Origin: Coprococcus phoceensis
Lineage (GTDB): Bacteria; Bacillota; Clostridia; Lachnospirales; Lachnospiraceae
DNA length: 64,000 nt
Direction of reading: 5' to 3'
Assembly (NCBI RefSeq): GCF_900104635.1
Contig: NZ_FNWC01000007.1
Coordinates: 965,420 to 1,029,419 of the forward strand
Under the pieces are notes generated by a model, which was not told the origin of the DNA, ran no database searches, and saw only the letters and a list, made by a program, of their open reading frames with translations. Of the stretch, positions 8,930 to 17,916 are shown piece by piece (within the stretch, counting starts at the first letter, position 1; every line of letters begins with the position of its first letter). A program made the translations under genes and the position numbers.

Positions 8930-10189
8930 TTATCGTTCATCTGTCGTATAATTACAGTCTCGGATAATTGGAATTTTACCCTTACGAATTTCATCAAAAG
9001 CTGTCCGATACCCGCTCTTTTCAGGTTCTGTAAAATTTACTTCCCATTCTGCAATCACCTCTTCTAATGCGAGTTTTTTCGGGTTTAAAATCACAAGACC
9101 ATGCAAAATGCCAGATACGATCCTTTGGTATTCTTCTGCATATTCCCGACAATCCAAATCGGTATCTGCATACCAGCAATCCAACTGTCGAATCATTTGT
9201 AGGCTTCTCCATGGCGACAGCTGCACAGGATAATAAAATCTTGATGTTTTGGAATTGTTTTCATGTTCTTCCGAAAGCCAGATAACTGTTTCCTTTGAAA
9301 AGCTGGGTACCAAATAACCGTTTTGGGAATATTCCTCCAATATTCCAAGAATATCCTCCCAAGTAACCTGTCGGAAGGAATAAGGTTGCTTCGTCTCTGC
9401 CAAATAATAATCGTCATCTAGCAAAGAAATTCCTCCTCTTTTTACTTCAGAAACACTTCCTTCTCCATCTTTTAAAATCTCCTTTACAACATCATTTGGA
9501 TAGAAGGAATCCATGCATCTGGCAATCTTTTCTGCATCTTCTCTCCTTCCCTTTTCTACCAATCTGCTTTCATATTCTTTAATTCCTTCTATAAGCCTCC
9601 ACCATTCCTCTTTGGAATTTGGGGAACCATTTTCTTTGCCACTATCTTCTGATATTTCTTCCACAATAGTATCCTCTATTTCACAATTTTCCTCATCGAG
9701 TACATCACTGTTTTCTATATAATTCATTTCACCTAATGGAATTTCATCCAAATGTTCTTTCGCATATTCCAGTGCCTCTGAGAATGTTTTTATGGTTTCT
9801 GGCAGCAAGAGTTCTCCATGATAATAGGCATTACAGAGAATAGAACAGGAAAGCTTTTGTCGGATATTGCTTCCATCCTCACAAAATTCAATCGACCAGA
9901 TTAGATTGTCAGGTATATGCTCCATTTCTGGAAAATACATGCTACATTTTCCATCTTGAAATTCCCATTGAGTTGCTTTTCCAAAATCAATCCAGCTTCC
10001 TTTTCCCCTGTTAGCACAACTGACTTCATGCTCCGGCTGTCCAGATATAACCGAATAAAATCCATTACTTTGTACCACGTTGGGTATTCTCCTCTGTCCT
10101 AAAAATTTATTCAATCGATGTGCTCTGATAATAAATTCTCTCTTCTCTTGTATTACTCGTTTTAATTGTGCTAAGTTTTTAATTTCCAT
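8930..10189 (-). CDS. Hypothetical protein of the MoxR-VWA block (419 aa)
   Basis: ATG 10189 has a strong AAGGAGGAAAC site. The N-terminal ~150 residues have beta-rich landmarks (GFYSVISGQPEHEV, GKGSWIDFGKATQWEF, CSMYFPEME). A linker of about 50 acidic residues (EENCEIEDTIVEEISED) follows, and the C-terminal ~200 residues are mostly helical with several Trp. It is cytosolic and matches no family I recognise. It sits 12 bases downstream of the 138-residue gene, in the same apparent operon as the VWA protein. Confidence 0.55.
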   Translation of the reverse strand: MEIKNLAQLKRVIQEKREFIIRAHRLNKFLGQRRIPNVVQSNGFYSVISGQPEHEVSCANRGKGSWIDFGKATQWEFQDGKCSMYFPEMEHIPDNLIWSIEFCEDGSNIRQKLSCSILCNAYYHGELLLPETIKTFSEALEYAKEHLDEIPLGEMNYIENSDVLDEENCEIEDTIVEEISEDSGKENGSPNSKEEWWRLIEGIKEYESRLVEKGRREDAEKIARCMDSFYPNDVVKEILKDGEGSVSEVKRGGISLLDDDYYLAETKQPYSFRQVTWEDILGILEEYSQNGYLVPSFSKETVIWLSEEHENNSKTSRFYYPVQLSPWRSLQMIRQLDCWYADTDLDCREYAEEYQRIVSGILHGLVILNPKKLALEEVIAEWEVNFTEPEKSGYRTAFDEIRKGKIPIIRDCNYTTDER

Positions 10190-10201
10190 CCTGTTTCCTC
10201 C

Positions 10202-10618
10202 TTACGCAGCATTTTTCATCTGTTTTTTCCATACCGGCAATAATTCCGGATAAGTCTCTCTCGATAATCCCAAACGTTTTGCATAAATCTGCATTTCCCG
10301 GGAACTGGAAAAAAGTTTTGCCTTTTCAACTTCCGGAACAAACTGCTTTCCATTCCAAAACAATTCCTGTTCTTCTTCACTTTCGACAGATACCAGTATC
10401 CACCCACGATAACAAATCTGCGGGTCCATACCGGCATACCAAAGATACCTTTGGGCAAACATTTCCGCTTCCTTTAAGCTTTGGAAGAAAGCTGCTTTCC
10501 AAATTTTCGCCGTCACAATACGTTTATCTTTAATTTTCTGAAAATACTGGTCTTTTCCCAGGCGGATGACATATCCTGTACTCCAAAAATTTTCAACCCA
10601 TTCTTTGTTCTGTTCCAT
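10202..10618 (-). CDS. Hypothetical protein of the MoxR-VWA block (138 aa)
   Basis: ATG 10618 is preceded by GGGAGGATTT and is preferred to the upstream in-frame Met. The small protein has alternating beta and helical segments with two similar units, each ending in a helix of the form SLKEAEMFAQRY or SSREMQIYAKRL. This suggests an internal duplication of a ~60-residue fold. It lies between the VWA gene and the 419-residue gene. Function unknown. Confidence 0.5.
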   Translation of the reverse strand: MEQNKEWVENFWSTGYVIRLGKDQYFQKIKDKRIVTAKIWKAAFFQSLKEAEMFAQRYLWYAGMDPQICYRGWILVSVESEEEQELFWNGKQFVPEVEKAKLFSSSREMQIYAKRLGLSRETYPELLPVWKKQMKNAA

Positions 10619-10667
10619 AAATCCTCCCATCAAAAAAAGGAACCTAAAAAAGTCCCTTCTGCCGTTT

Positions 10668-12752
10668 TTATCCCATATAATCTAAAAGTTTCTTTACAAT
10701 CTGCTGCGGAAGCCTTTCCAGATCCTCTGCATTGATACAGGCATTTCCATAAATTTTTCGGATATCTTCCTGATCCGTTCCAATCGCTGCTACAAGCAGT
10801 GTAATCTGTTTCTGTTTCAACCGCTTCTGTACGTTCTGCAAATCTTCTCTTGCCACTTTTCCGCCATATCCTTGTGCATTCGGAAGCCCATCACAGAAAA
10901 AAATCAAAATTTTCATCTTCTCCGTTCTTTTTGCCATTTTTTCTGCCATGTAAAGAAGCGCTGCTCCGTCCCTATTAGCTCCACTGGTTTCCATATCTAA
11001 AATCCGATACTTTCCTTCTTTCTTTTCTTCAAACTCCAAATAAGAATGCAAACACACGATTTCCTCCTGCCTTCTACCTGTCTGTTCCGTCCCTGTACAA
11101 TGTCCATTTACACAGATGGGTATACCAAGTATTTGTGCAAACTCCACGACACAAAGGGAAGTCAAAACCGAAGTTTCCCACCGCTTGTTATCTATGGAGC
11201 CAGACTGATCCAATAAAAATCCAATCGCTGTATCCATATTTCTGGAAGGAATTTTGGTCTTAAAAATTCTTTTTTCAGGATTCCACAGATGTGCCATGTC
11301 CAATCCTTTTCCCATATGCTGTTCTCGCAGAATATAGGTTTTCTTCCTTTTTAGAACTGGTAGCAGATCCTGCTTCATTTTCGTTTGGATATGTTTTATT
11401 TGCGGTTTAAGATTTCTGTGTTTTTGATATGCCGCTTGCGAAATGATTTCTTTTCGGAAAATATGCTTTTTGATTTCCTGGTTCACAGGTGTAAACTCCG
11501 TATTTTCTAAAATCTCTTTCAAACGCTCCCGCATCCATTCCTCATATCTCTTTTCCCGTGCTTCTCTTTTTAATTCCAGACAGATGTTTTGAAGTTCTCT
11601 TCCAATATCAATTATCTTTACCGTTTCTTGCTGCAATTCAGAAAGTAAGGGCTCTGTTTTTTCTTCTGTCAGGCTTTCCTGCTCTTTTGTTGCACTTTCT
11701 CCTTCCATTTGAACGGATTGTATTTCTTCTGAAACAGTATGTTTCAGTTCTCCTCCATTCCAAAGAACATCCGAAGCTTCCTTTCGCTCCATGCGGATTT
11801 CCCTGCAGGAAGGTTCTTCCGAGTATTGCGGCAGATCTTCTTTCCACTCATCAAAAGTCTGTTTTAATACGTTTTCTTTGTTTTCTCCTGCCGATTTTAT
11901 TTTTCTTTCCATGCCCTCCGCTTCTTCTAAAAACAAAGGCCACAACTTCAATAAAATCTGATTTGTTGCAAGATACCTTGTGCTTTCCCCCATATCAGCA
12001 ATTGCTTTCGAAAGAACCGGAATACAGTTTCTAAGCAGTTCCATATATTCTGTAACTTCTCCGTCCCACACGTTGACCTTGTGGGTAAACATATATTGCA
12101 CCAACAAAAGTAACATAATCTTTAGTTTTGATTTCTCCTGTACTATCTGGCTTTTCAGACTGGAAATCTGCTCCATATTCCTCTTACGATTTTGCAAAAT
12201 TCCCTGCCTGATACTGCCCGGGAATCTTCTGCACATCTGTTCTTCAATAAAGGCATCTTCTAGATATCCATGCAGCCTTCCGGCTGTTTGCAGATAAATT
12301 CCTAAAAGAACCGCATCTTTCTTTTGGAAACCCTCTTTCATACTTTGTAAAAATTGGGTTTCCTGCTCCGTTTCCGGTATAGGCCAGGCTGGATATAAAA
12401 TCCCATTTGCAATTCCATCTATATATTTCCGTCTCAGATAGATACTGCTGTAATTCTGATGTCCGCATTCATGTCCTTCTACACCTATCAGACTTTTACT
12501 TCTCAAATCCAAAGTCGGAAAACTTTGTGTAAGCATATTCATAGTATTGATATATATATAGCGCCCTTCAAAATAACCGGCTCTGTGATCCGTTGCATCG
12601 GAATAAAATCGGATCTGTGCATCATGCTTATCTGTAATCTCTTTTCCAATCCGTTGCACTAACCTTAAAAATTGAGGAGAAAAAAATACTTCCATGTCCC
12701 GTAGCAAACGCTTTTCTGTCTGCCTGCTATTTCTTATTCTTTCGCTTCTCAT
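10668..12752 (-). CDS. HEXXH metallopeptidase-like / VWA-domain protein, MoxR partner
   Basis: ATG 12752 follows GAGGAAAGGAATC; the upstream in-frame Met would overlap the moxR stop. The 694-residue protein has an N-terminal zincin-like motif HECGH at residues 94-98, with a preceding strand resembling CobT/DUF2201-type domains. A Glu-rich linker follows around residues 330-400. Near residue 500 begins a VWA domain with a MIDAS motif DQSGS (after AIGFLL), then TSGANRDGAALLYMAEKM and ILIFFCDGLPN. In known systems VWA proteins are co-factors of MoxR AAA+ ATPases, which remodel or insert metal into targets. The adjacent upstream moxR supports that pairing. Whether the HECGH site is catalytic is untested. 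Confidence 0.85.
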   Translation of the reverse strand: MRSERIRNSRQTEKRLLRDMEVFFSPQFLRLVQRIGKEITDKHDAQIRFYSDATDHRAGYFEGRYIYINTMNMLTQSFPTLDLRSKSLIGVEGHECGHQNYSSIYLRRKYIDGIANGILYPAWPIPETEQETQFLQSMKEGFQKKDAVLLGIYLQTAGRLHGYLEDAFIEEQMCRRFPGSIRQGILQNRKRNMEQISSLKSQIVQEKSKLKIMLLLLVQYMFTHKVNVWDGEVTEYMELLRNCIPVLSKAIADMGESTRYLATNQILLKLWPLFLEEAEGMERKIKSAGENKENVLKQTFDEWKEDLPQYSEEPSCREIRMERKEASDVLWNGGELKHTVSEEIQSVQMEGESATKEQESLTEEKTEPLLSELQQETVKIIDIGRELQNICLELKREAREKRYEEWMRERLKEILENTEFTPVNQEIKKHIFRKEIISQAAYQKHRNLKPQIKHIQTKMKQDLLPVLKRKKTYILREQHMGKGLDMAHLWNPEKRIFKTKIPSRNMDTAIGFLLDQSGSIDNKRWETSVLTSLCVVEFAQILGIPICVNGHCTGTEQTGRRQEEIVCLHSYLEFEEKKEGKYRILDMETSGANRDGAALLYMAEKMAKRTEKMKILIFFCDGLPNAQGYGGKVAREDLQNVQKRLKQKQITLLVAAIGTDQEDIRKIYGNACINAEDLERLPQQIVKKLLDYMG

Positions 12753-12766
12753 ACAGATTCCTTTCC

Positions 12767-14554
12767 TCACGCTACATAAATCTCCATACAGACCTGCCGG
12801 AGCAGATTCCTGTCTTCTTCATCAGAAGCAAGCTTGGATAATACCGTATCTTCTGCAGCCTTTACAAGATTTTGGGTGCGCATATATTCATATACCCAGT
12901 TTTCATATTCCCTGTAGCCACAAAGTCCGGCTTTTCCAAATTCTTCTTTTACGACTGCATCCAGTCGTTTCATTACCTTTGCCATCTGTTTTAAAACTTC
13001 CATATCTTTGCAGCCTGTCCGAAACATGGCACGTTCTGCCAACTGCTGCTCTGTTAAGTCTTTGCGATGCTGTACCTTATTCATTCTGGATACTACGGAA
13101 AAATCAAATTCCCTATTTGCAACATAATTTAGATTGGTCGTGATGATGATAATTGCATTTGGGTGTCGTTCTACGACTTCCCCGTACAGAAGGTCCAATT
13201 TCCTGGAGTCATCTAATAACCGGTTAAGTTTTCCAAGTGTCCCCGGCTCTACAATAAGAGAAGCCTCCATAATTTCAATCACCGAAGGCATTCGGCAGCC
13301 TTTTATGATTTCCGATTCTTGCATTACAAAATCCCCTTCGTTTTTTGCTTTCTGGTAACCGGACTGGTACACTGCATCTAACAGTTCTCGAAAGGCTTCG
13401 CTTTTGCTAATCCCTTCTTTTCTTGTATAGGCTACATCTTCCAATACCTGCATCGGATCTGCAACAAATTCCTGTAAAGAAGGAAACTTCATATGGTCTT
13501 CGGCCTTTTTCCTGGAATTTGGATAAATCCCTGCCACCAGTGTACTTTCATCGGTTTCCGGTCCACAGTTTAAAGCAAAATAAGGAACACCTAAAATCTG
13601 GGCAATCATCTGTGCATCTGTCGTTTTTCCTGTTCCTGCATTTCCGGTGATCATAAATTTCCGGAAAGGTGACTCTACAATTGCAGAAAGAATATCCTGC
13701 GCATATTCCCCAACTTTCATATCTCCTGGAAACTGTGGAATACGATCCTCATAATCCTTTGGAAACGACCAGTGCTGCCCGTAAATCTTCTTTAATTCTT
13801 TTAACGTCCATTCTCTTGCTTTCTTCGTTTCTCCAAAAATCTGAAATTTACCTTTAATCGCATCGTTTGGTGCGTATAGTTCGCTTTCGATTGCAAGTTT
13901 CGAAAGTTGTTCCATACCATTCTTTCCAAGCTGACTTTTCTCCAACGGAATTCCTTCATTGTTGAAATCCTGTACATTTTCTACTCTCCGGTACAGGTTA
14001 TCACAACAAAGAAAAGCAGCTTTTAATGCAAGTTTTCCATTTTTCCAGCCTTCTTTCATTTGCTGCATGAATAAAATAAAATTTTGAGCAAACTCCAGGT
14101 TATATAATGCTTCTTTCTTTTCCAGACTGACATAAATAAGCATTGCCAGAACTTCCTCTCCGTCACTGACGTTTCTTTCAACAAAATCCAGAGCTTTATA
14201 TGTTTGTTTTTCTGTTTTACAGACACCGCGTATTTTTGCACTGATCGGATTATAAACCAATGCGTGGCGTTGATTTCCCTTTACATATTCCATACAATAG
14301 AAGTTCAACAAATCATAATTTCCTTTTTGAAATCCAAGGGCTCCTTCTGTTTGCTTCAAATAAATCCCTGCAATATTGAGCATTGCCCTCAATGTAGGGG
14401 GATGCAGTGTTGCCTGTCTTCCCTGATTATACTGGGAAAGCCATTCCACCATAGTAGTAGTTTTTCGTAATCCTTCTTTTTGTAAAAACTGGCTGAATGG
14501 TTCCGGCATTTGTTCCTGAAATGTCCAGGTATCAAATAATTTTATCTCTGCCAT
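12767..14554 (-). CDS. MoxR-type AAA+ ATPase
   Basis: ATG 14554 follows AAGGAGAGAAA, giving 595 residues. The first ~290 residues are a helical domain I cannot assign. The AAA+ module follows: Walker A GNAGTGKT at about 304-311, sensor-1 region IIIITTNLNYV, and arginine-finger region FSVVSRMNKVQHR. The Walker B position reads VIEIMEA, so the usual acidic pair is changed (see findings). The stop lies 14 bases before the VWA start, as expected for a MoxR-VWA pair. It is the first gene of the block and is preceded by a terminator at 14611-14644. Confidence 0.88.
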   Translation of the reverse strand: MAEIKLFDTWTFQEQMPEPFSQFLQKEGLRKTTTMVEWLSQYNQGRQATLHPPTLRAMLNIAGIYLKQTEGALGFQKGNYDLLNFYCMEYVKGNQRHALVYNPISAKIRGVCKTEKQTYKALDFVERNVSDGEEVLAMLIYVSLEKKEALYNLEFAQNFILFMQQMKEGWKNGKLALKAAFLCCDNLYRRVENVQDFNNEGIPLEKSQLGKNGMEQLSKLAIESELYAPNDAIKGKFQIFGETKKAREWTLKELKKIYGQHWSFPKDYEDRIPQFPGDMKVGEYAQDILSAIVESPFRKFMITGNAGTGKTTDAQMIAQILGVPYFALNCGPETDESTLVAGIYPNSRKKAEDHMKFPSLQEFVADPMQVLEDVAYTRKEGISKSEAFRELLDAVYQSGYQKAKNEGDFVMQESEIIKGCRMPSVIEIMEASLIVEPGTLGKLNRLLDDSRKLDLLYGEVVERHPNAIIIITTNLNYVANREFDFSVVSRMNKVQHRKDLTEQQLAERAMFRTGCKDMEVLKQMAKVMKRLDAVVKEEFGKAGLCGYREYENWVYEYMRTQNLVKAAEDTVLSKLASDEEDRNLLRQVCMEIYVA

Positions 14555-14610
14555 TTTCTCTCCTTTCTGTCTGCAAATTTTAGGTATGTTCCTCCTTTCT
14601 ACACGCAAAA

Positions 14611-14644
14611 AAGACAAGGTATTTGTCTTTCTATACCTTGTCTT
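14611..14644 (-). terminator. Intrinsic terminator upstream of the MoxR block
   Basis: A perfect 12-bp stem (AAGACAAGGTAT with ATACCTTGTCTT) is followed on the minus strand by a T-run. It stops transcription from the 68-residue gene, or could act as an attenuator in the moxR leader. The rest of 14645-14926 shows only a small dyad at 14718-14737. Confidence 0.75.
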
Positions 14645-14926
14645 AAACTTATTCCTATATTTTATTGCAGACTATGCCAAAATAAATCTTCTGCTACCAT
14701 GCAGAATAAAAATTAATTGCACAAATTTGCTTGTGCATAAATGAATACAACTTTATCCTAGCATTAGATAGAGAAACTGTCAACAACAGTTTTAGGATCA
14801 TAAGAAATTTATTGTTTTTTGAAATTATTGTTCTTCATACGAAGCGATTCCTTACACAAAATATAAGAAACCGAAAGTAAATAGATCCTTTCAATGCAAA
14901 AAATTTCTCTAATATAGATAGTATTC

Positions 14927-15133
14927 TTATTTCTCCGTATTCCTAATATATTGAATTTTAGGACGTTTTAACTGGATAAATCTGGCATTTGGTGCTTCTA
15001 ATGGATCGCATTCTTTTCCATTTTTATCTACGTATGCCTGTGTTTTTATAATAACTGAAACGCCATTTCCACGGCTACTTTCCATTTCTTTAAAAGCTTT
15101 TTTTAAATTCTTCTTTGCGATACGTTTATTCAT
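14927..15133 (-). CDS. Small basic hypothetical protein (68 aa)
   Basis: ATG 15133 has a strong AAAAGGAGGAATTCC site. The product is Lys/Arg-rich (RIAKKNLKKAFKEMESSRGN) with a short beta segment (VSVIIKTQAYVDKNGK). No family recognised; it could bind nucleic acid. It stands alone, with its own terminator at 14611-14644. Confidence 0.5.
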   Translation of the reverse strand: MNKRIAKKNLKKAFKEMESSRGNGVSVIIKTQAYVDKNGKECDPLEAPNARFIQLKRPKIQYIRNTEK

Positions 15134-15414
15134 GGAATTCCTCCTTTTTTGCTTCCGTCTTTAATAACTGATATTATACTAAATTTTACAACTATATGCA
15201 ATCTTGTACACAATTTTTTAACGTAAAATCGGACTATTTTCTACTGAATAAGCCTTCTCTTTCAACAGTAAAGAAGATTTGTTTCTTCCCCCAACTCTAC
15301 TTGTGATTTTACTTTATTTTCGTCTATATCTTTTCTAGTACTAAACAGCTTTAGAATTTTATTCAAAGAGTATGCGTAGTTATCCATACCATACAATAAG
15401 GGAACAGCCAGAGC

Positions 15415-15570
15415 ACAGCTCACCTTACTATTTTCAAAATTCATATATTTTGTACTTTAATGCTTTCTTATTCATCTAAATATTTGCTATTTTCTTTTTC
15501 AGGAATTTTTAGCCCTTCCATTGCATGTTCTACTGATCATCCCCTCTTTTCCATAAGGTTTCAATTGAAC
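15415..15570 (-). pseudogene. Relic of an Rpn-type gene 3' end
   Basis: About 155 bases resemble 22270-22440, including the flank TTCAAAATTCATATATTTTG and the C-terminal coding pattern PEKE/W..EHAMEGLKIPEKE seen intact near 22.4 kb. Several substitutions and a shortened segment leave no open frame. The ORF at 15262-15444 starts inside this relic's flank and has no support of its own. Apart from this relic and the inverted repeat, 15134-15727 shows nothing else. Confidence 0.55.
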
Positions 15571-15638
15571 GTAAAATCAAATCTTCTCATATGAAAATAG
15601 TACTTCTCATTCTTAGTTTTATGAATGTTAAAGGATAT

Positions 15639-15687
15639 TTAGGAGTTATCCGGTATCGAAATGATATTAGATAATACCTTATTATCC
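15639..15687. repeat. Left 49-bp inverted repeat of the cassette
   Basis: A perfect reverse complement of 20461-20509. Within it is the dyad GATAATACCTTATTATC (7-bp arms, 3-base centre). The start (TTATCCGGTATCGAA) is echoed just outside at 15682-15698 (TTATCCCATATCGAA). It lies 41 bp upstream of the first cassette gene. Interpretation: a recombination site for inversion of the 4.8-kb segment; the alternative is a duplicated promoter/leader. Confidence 0.9.
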
Positions 15688-15727
15688 CATATCGAAGTAC
15701 AAAGAGAATAATGTAGGAGAATATATT

Positions 15728-16861
15728 TTGAATGCAATAATTTTAGCTGCTGGACATAGTTCCCGTATGATTGAGGAAAAACAATATACCCATAAGCCTT
15801 TATTACCAATTCTTGGGCTTCCCAATATTGAGAGAACAATTCTAATTTTAAATGACTTTGGAATAAATGATATTGTTATAATTGCAGGAATATATGCAGA
15901 TCAATATACATTTTTACAAGAAAAATATGGTTGTACCATCGTATCTGATCCCAATTGTTCAGTATCTACGCTCTATGGGATATACAGTATTGTTAATATT
16001 ATAGGTGATACTTTCATCATTGAAGGTGATGTTGTTTTGGCAGAGAATATTTTTATTAACAAACCTTATAGCTATTATTATGTAATGAAATATTTAAATC
16101 CGGAATTTGACGCTTGGAAACCTATTCTTGATAAAAATGGGCGAATAATTTCCTTTGAAATTGGTTGCTTTTCAGAACCATGCATTTTTGGAGTATCTTT
16201 TTGGAGTAAATCTGATGCAGAAATTTTCAAAAAAATTATTGCTGATATCAGTACTCCTGAAAATTTATCTAATAGCGAAAACTTCTGGGATGACTATTTT
16301 AATGATTTTTTGGACGAAATCCAAATTCACACTTTAGAAATACCCAATTATGTTGCATCAGAAATGAACAATATAATCGAATATGATATGGCCATAACAA
16401 TGTGCCAAAAGTATTATTCTAATCCAAAACAATATTTTATAAACTGGCATAATAATAAAAATGAGTATTCGTATATAATGAATACATCTCAAGCACTAAG
16501 TTATACCCAAAAACTTTTGGAAGAGTATATCTATAAGCATCCTGACGAAAACTTTAGTTTAACTAAACCATCATACTTTGAAAATAATGAATATCCTTAT
16601 ATCATACAAAAAGAAAAGAAAAGCATTGGGTTTATAGATATAGCTATTGAAAAAAATTTTTTTCTGCTGAGAAGAATTTATCTTGATAAATCTTATCGAA
16701 GACAACGATTAGGAACTCAAATTTTAGAAAATATAATTACATTTTCTAAACTCACAAACAAGGAATTACGGGTAAACGTTTATGATGAAGAGGCAGAAAA
16801 ATTTTATAAACGTCTTGGATTTAGAAAAAATTTTACAAATTACGTAATAAGGAGACAATGA
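15728..16861 (+). CDS. Nucleotidyltransferase-GNAT acetyltransferase fusion
   Basis: Start is TTG 15728 (GGAGA eight bases upstream), because the translated MNAIILAAGHSSRM is the canonical opening of sugar/phosphocholine nucleotidyltransferases: LAAG..SRM binds the NTP, and TFIIEGDVVL supplies a metal-binding Asp. This LicC-like domain covers residues ~1-230. Residues ~250-377 form a GNAT fold (LRRIYLDKSYRRQRLGTQIL for acetyl-CoA, then NVYDEEAEKFYKRLGFRK). Such fusions probably activate a small molecule as an NDP/CDP derivative and acylate a product. It overlaps the next gene by 4 bases. Codon use is very AT-rich compared with the flanks. Confidence 0.82.
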   Translation: MNAIILAAGHSSRMIEEKQYTHKPLLPILGLPNIERTILILNDFGINDIVIIAGIYADQYTFLQEKYGCTIVSDPNCSVSTLYGIYSIVNIIGDTFIIEGDVVLAENIFINKPYSYYYVMKYLNPEFDAWKPILDKNGRIISFEIGCFSEPCIFGVSFWSKSDAEIFKKIIADISTPENLSNSENFWDDYFNDFLDEIQIHTLEIPNYVASEMNNIIEYDMAITMCQKYYSNPKQYFINWHNNKNEYSYIMNTSQALSYTQKLLEEYIYKHPDENFSLTKPSYFENNEYPYIIQKEKKSIGFIDIAIEKNFFLLRRIYLDKSYRRQRLGTQILENIITFSKLTNKELRVNVYDEEAEKFYKRLGFRKNFTNYVIRRQ

Positions 16862-17916
16862 GTATGGATATAATTCAAGAGTGTTTAGCTTATTTTAAGA
16901 ATATAGATATAAATTTCGATTTGCTAATAATAGCTGACACACAAAATAAAACTACAAAGAACAATAACTATATTGTTCATACTGATGAAAGTGAGTTTTT
17001 TTCTAGAAGAGAATTTGCTGAAATTGCTTCGACATTATTTTATATTTTTGGTTATGCCAAAGTTTTTTACTCAGAATTGGATTTCATAAAATTTGTGATG
17101 GATGAGCATCCCTCATCCACAGAATGTTACATATATAATTTTAGCAGAGACGGAATTGCTGAGGGAAAAAAATCATTAATCCCTGCTTTTTGCGATTTAT
17201 GCGGTCTTAAATATACTGGATCAAATGCTTTTACCATATCCTTATTGAGAAATAAATGGATTTTTACACAGGTACTTTCTAATATGGGGATATTAACACC
17301 AAAGTCTGTTCTTTATACATTTAATAATCATAATATATTAGAACCTTTTTTGGATACGACAATACTTTTAAAGAATATTCATGAATCAGCAAGTATAGGC
17401 TTGCTTACAGACAATAAAATATATTTAACAAAAGAAAATTTGAAAACAGTTGATATGACACTACAACGGATGAACACTAAACAACTACTCATACAAGAAT
17501 ATATTAGCGGCCTAGAATGTGAAGTTTTAGTAATACAGTTTAAGGGAAAGTATTATGCACTTGAGCCAGTGGAAATTGTTATAAATGGTAATGATTTTTT
17601 AGATTCCTTAACATCAAACCTATATAACTATTCGTTTAGAAAACTATCCGATAGATTGAGTCCAACAGTAATAGAACAAATTAAAAAGCAAGCAGTTAAA
17701 GCTGCACAAATTTTAAGCATTAAAGACTATGCGAGATTTGATTTCCGTATAGAAAAAGACCAGCCATATCTTATCGATATAGCTGGAACACCATATACTA
17801 TAAAACATAGCTCGGTAGCGTTTCTGTTTGAGAATATAATGCATTTAGATTATAAAGATATTTATAAGACAATAATGGCGTGTTCTTTTTCAAATTATGA
17901 TATACTTCAATCATAA
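16858..17916 (+). CDS. ATP-grasp ligase (D-Ala-D-Ala ligase-like)
   Basis: A 352-residue protein starting by a 4-base overlap with the upstream gene (an alternative ATG is at 16864). ATP-grasp features are visible: FCDLCGLKYTGSNAFTISLLRNKW (the PYTG/K segment of Ddl-like ligases), LLIQEYISGLECEVLV (ATP-binding hinge and metal region), then DYARFDFRIEKDQPYLIDIAG as the Mg-binding end. It should join a carboxylate to an amine using ATP. With the upstream nucleotidyltransferase-GNAT it suggests a two-protein pathway for a modified amino-acid or peptide metabolite. It is convergent with the large ATPase gene and overlaps its end by 10 bases. Confidence 0.82.
   Translation: MSMDIIQECLAYFKNIDINFDLLIIADTQNKTTKNNNYIVHTDESEFFSRREFAEIASTLFYIFGYAKVFYSELDFIKFVMDEHPSSTECYIYNFSRDGIAEGKKSLIPAFCDLCGLKYTGSNAFTISLLRNKWIFTQVLSNMGILTPKSVLYTFNNHNILEPFLDTTILLKNIHESASIGLLTDNKIYLTKENLKTVDMTLQRMNTKQLLIQEYISGLECEVLVIQFKGKYYALEPVEIVINGNDFLDSLTSNLYNYSFRKLSDRLSPTVIEQIKKQAVKAAQILSIKDYARFDFRIEKDQPYLIDIAGTPYTIKHSSVAFLFENIMHLDYKDIYKTIMACSFSNYDILQS

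Noticed and set aside
15262..15444. 60-residue frame (MNFENSKVSCALAV...)
   Set aside because: It begins inside the flank of a decayed Rpn copy, has no ribosome site and no recognisable pattern.
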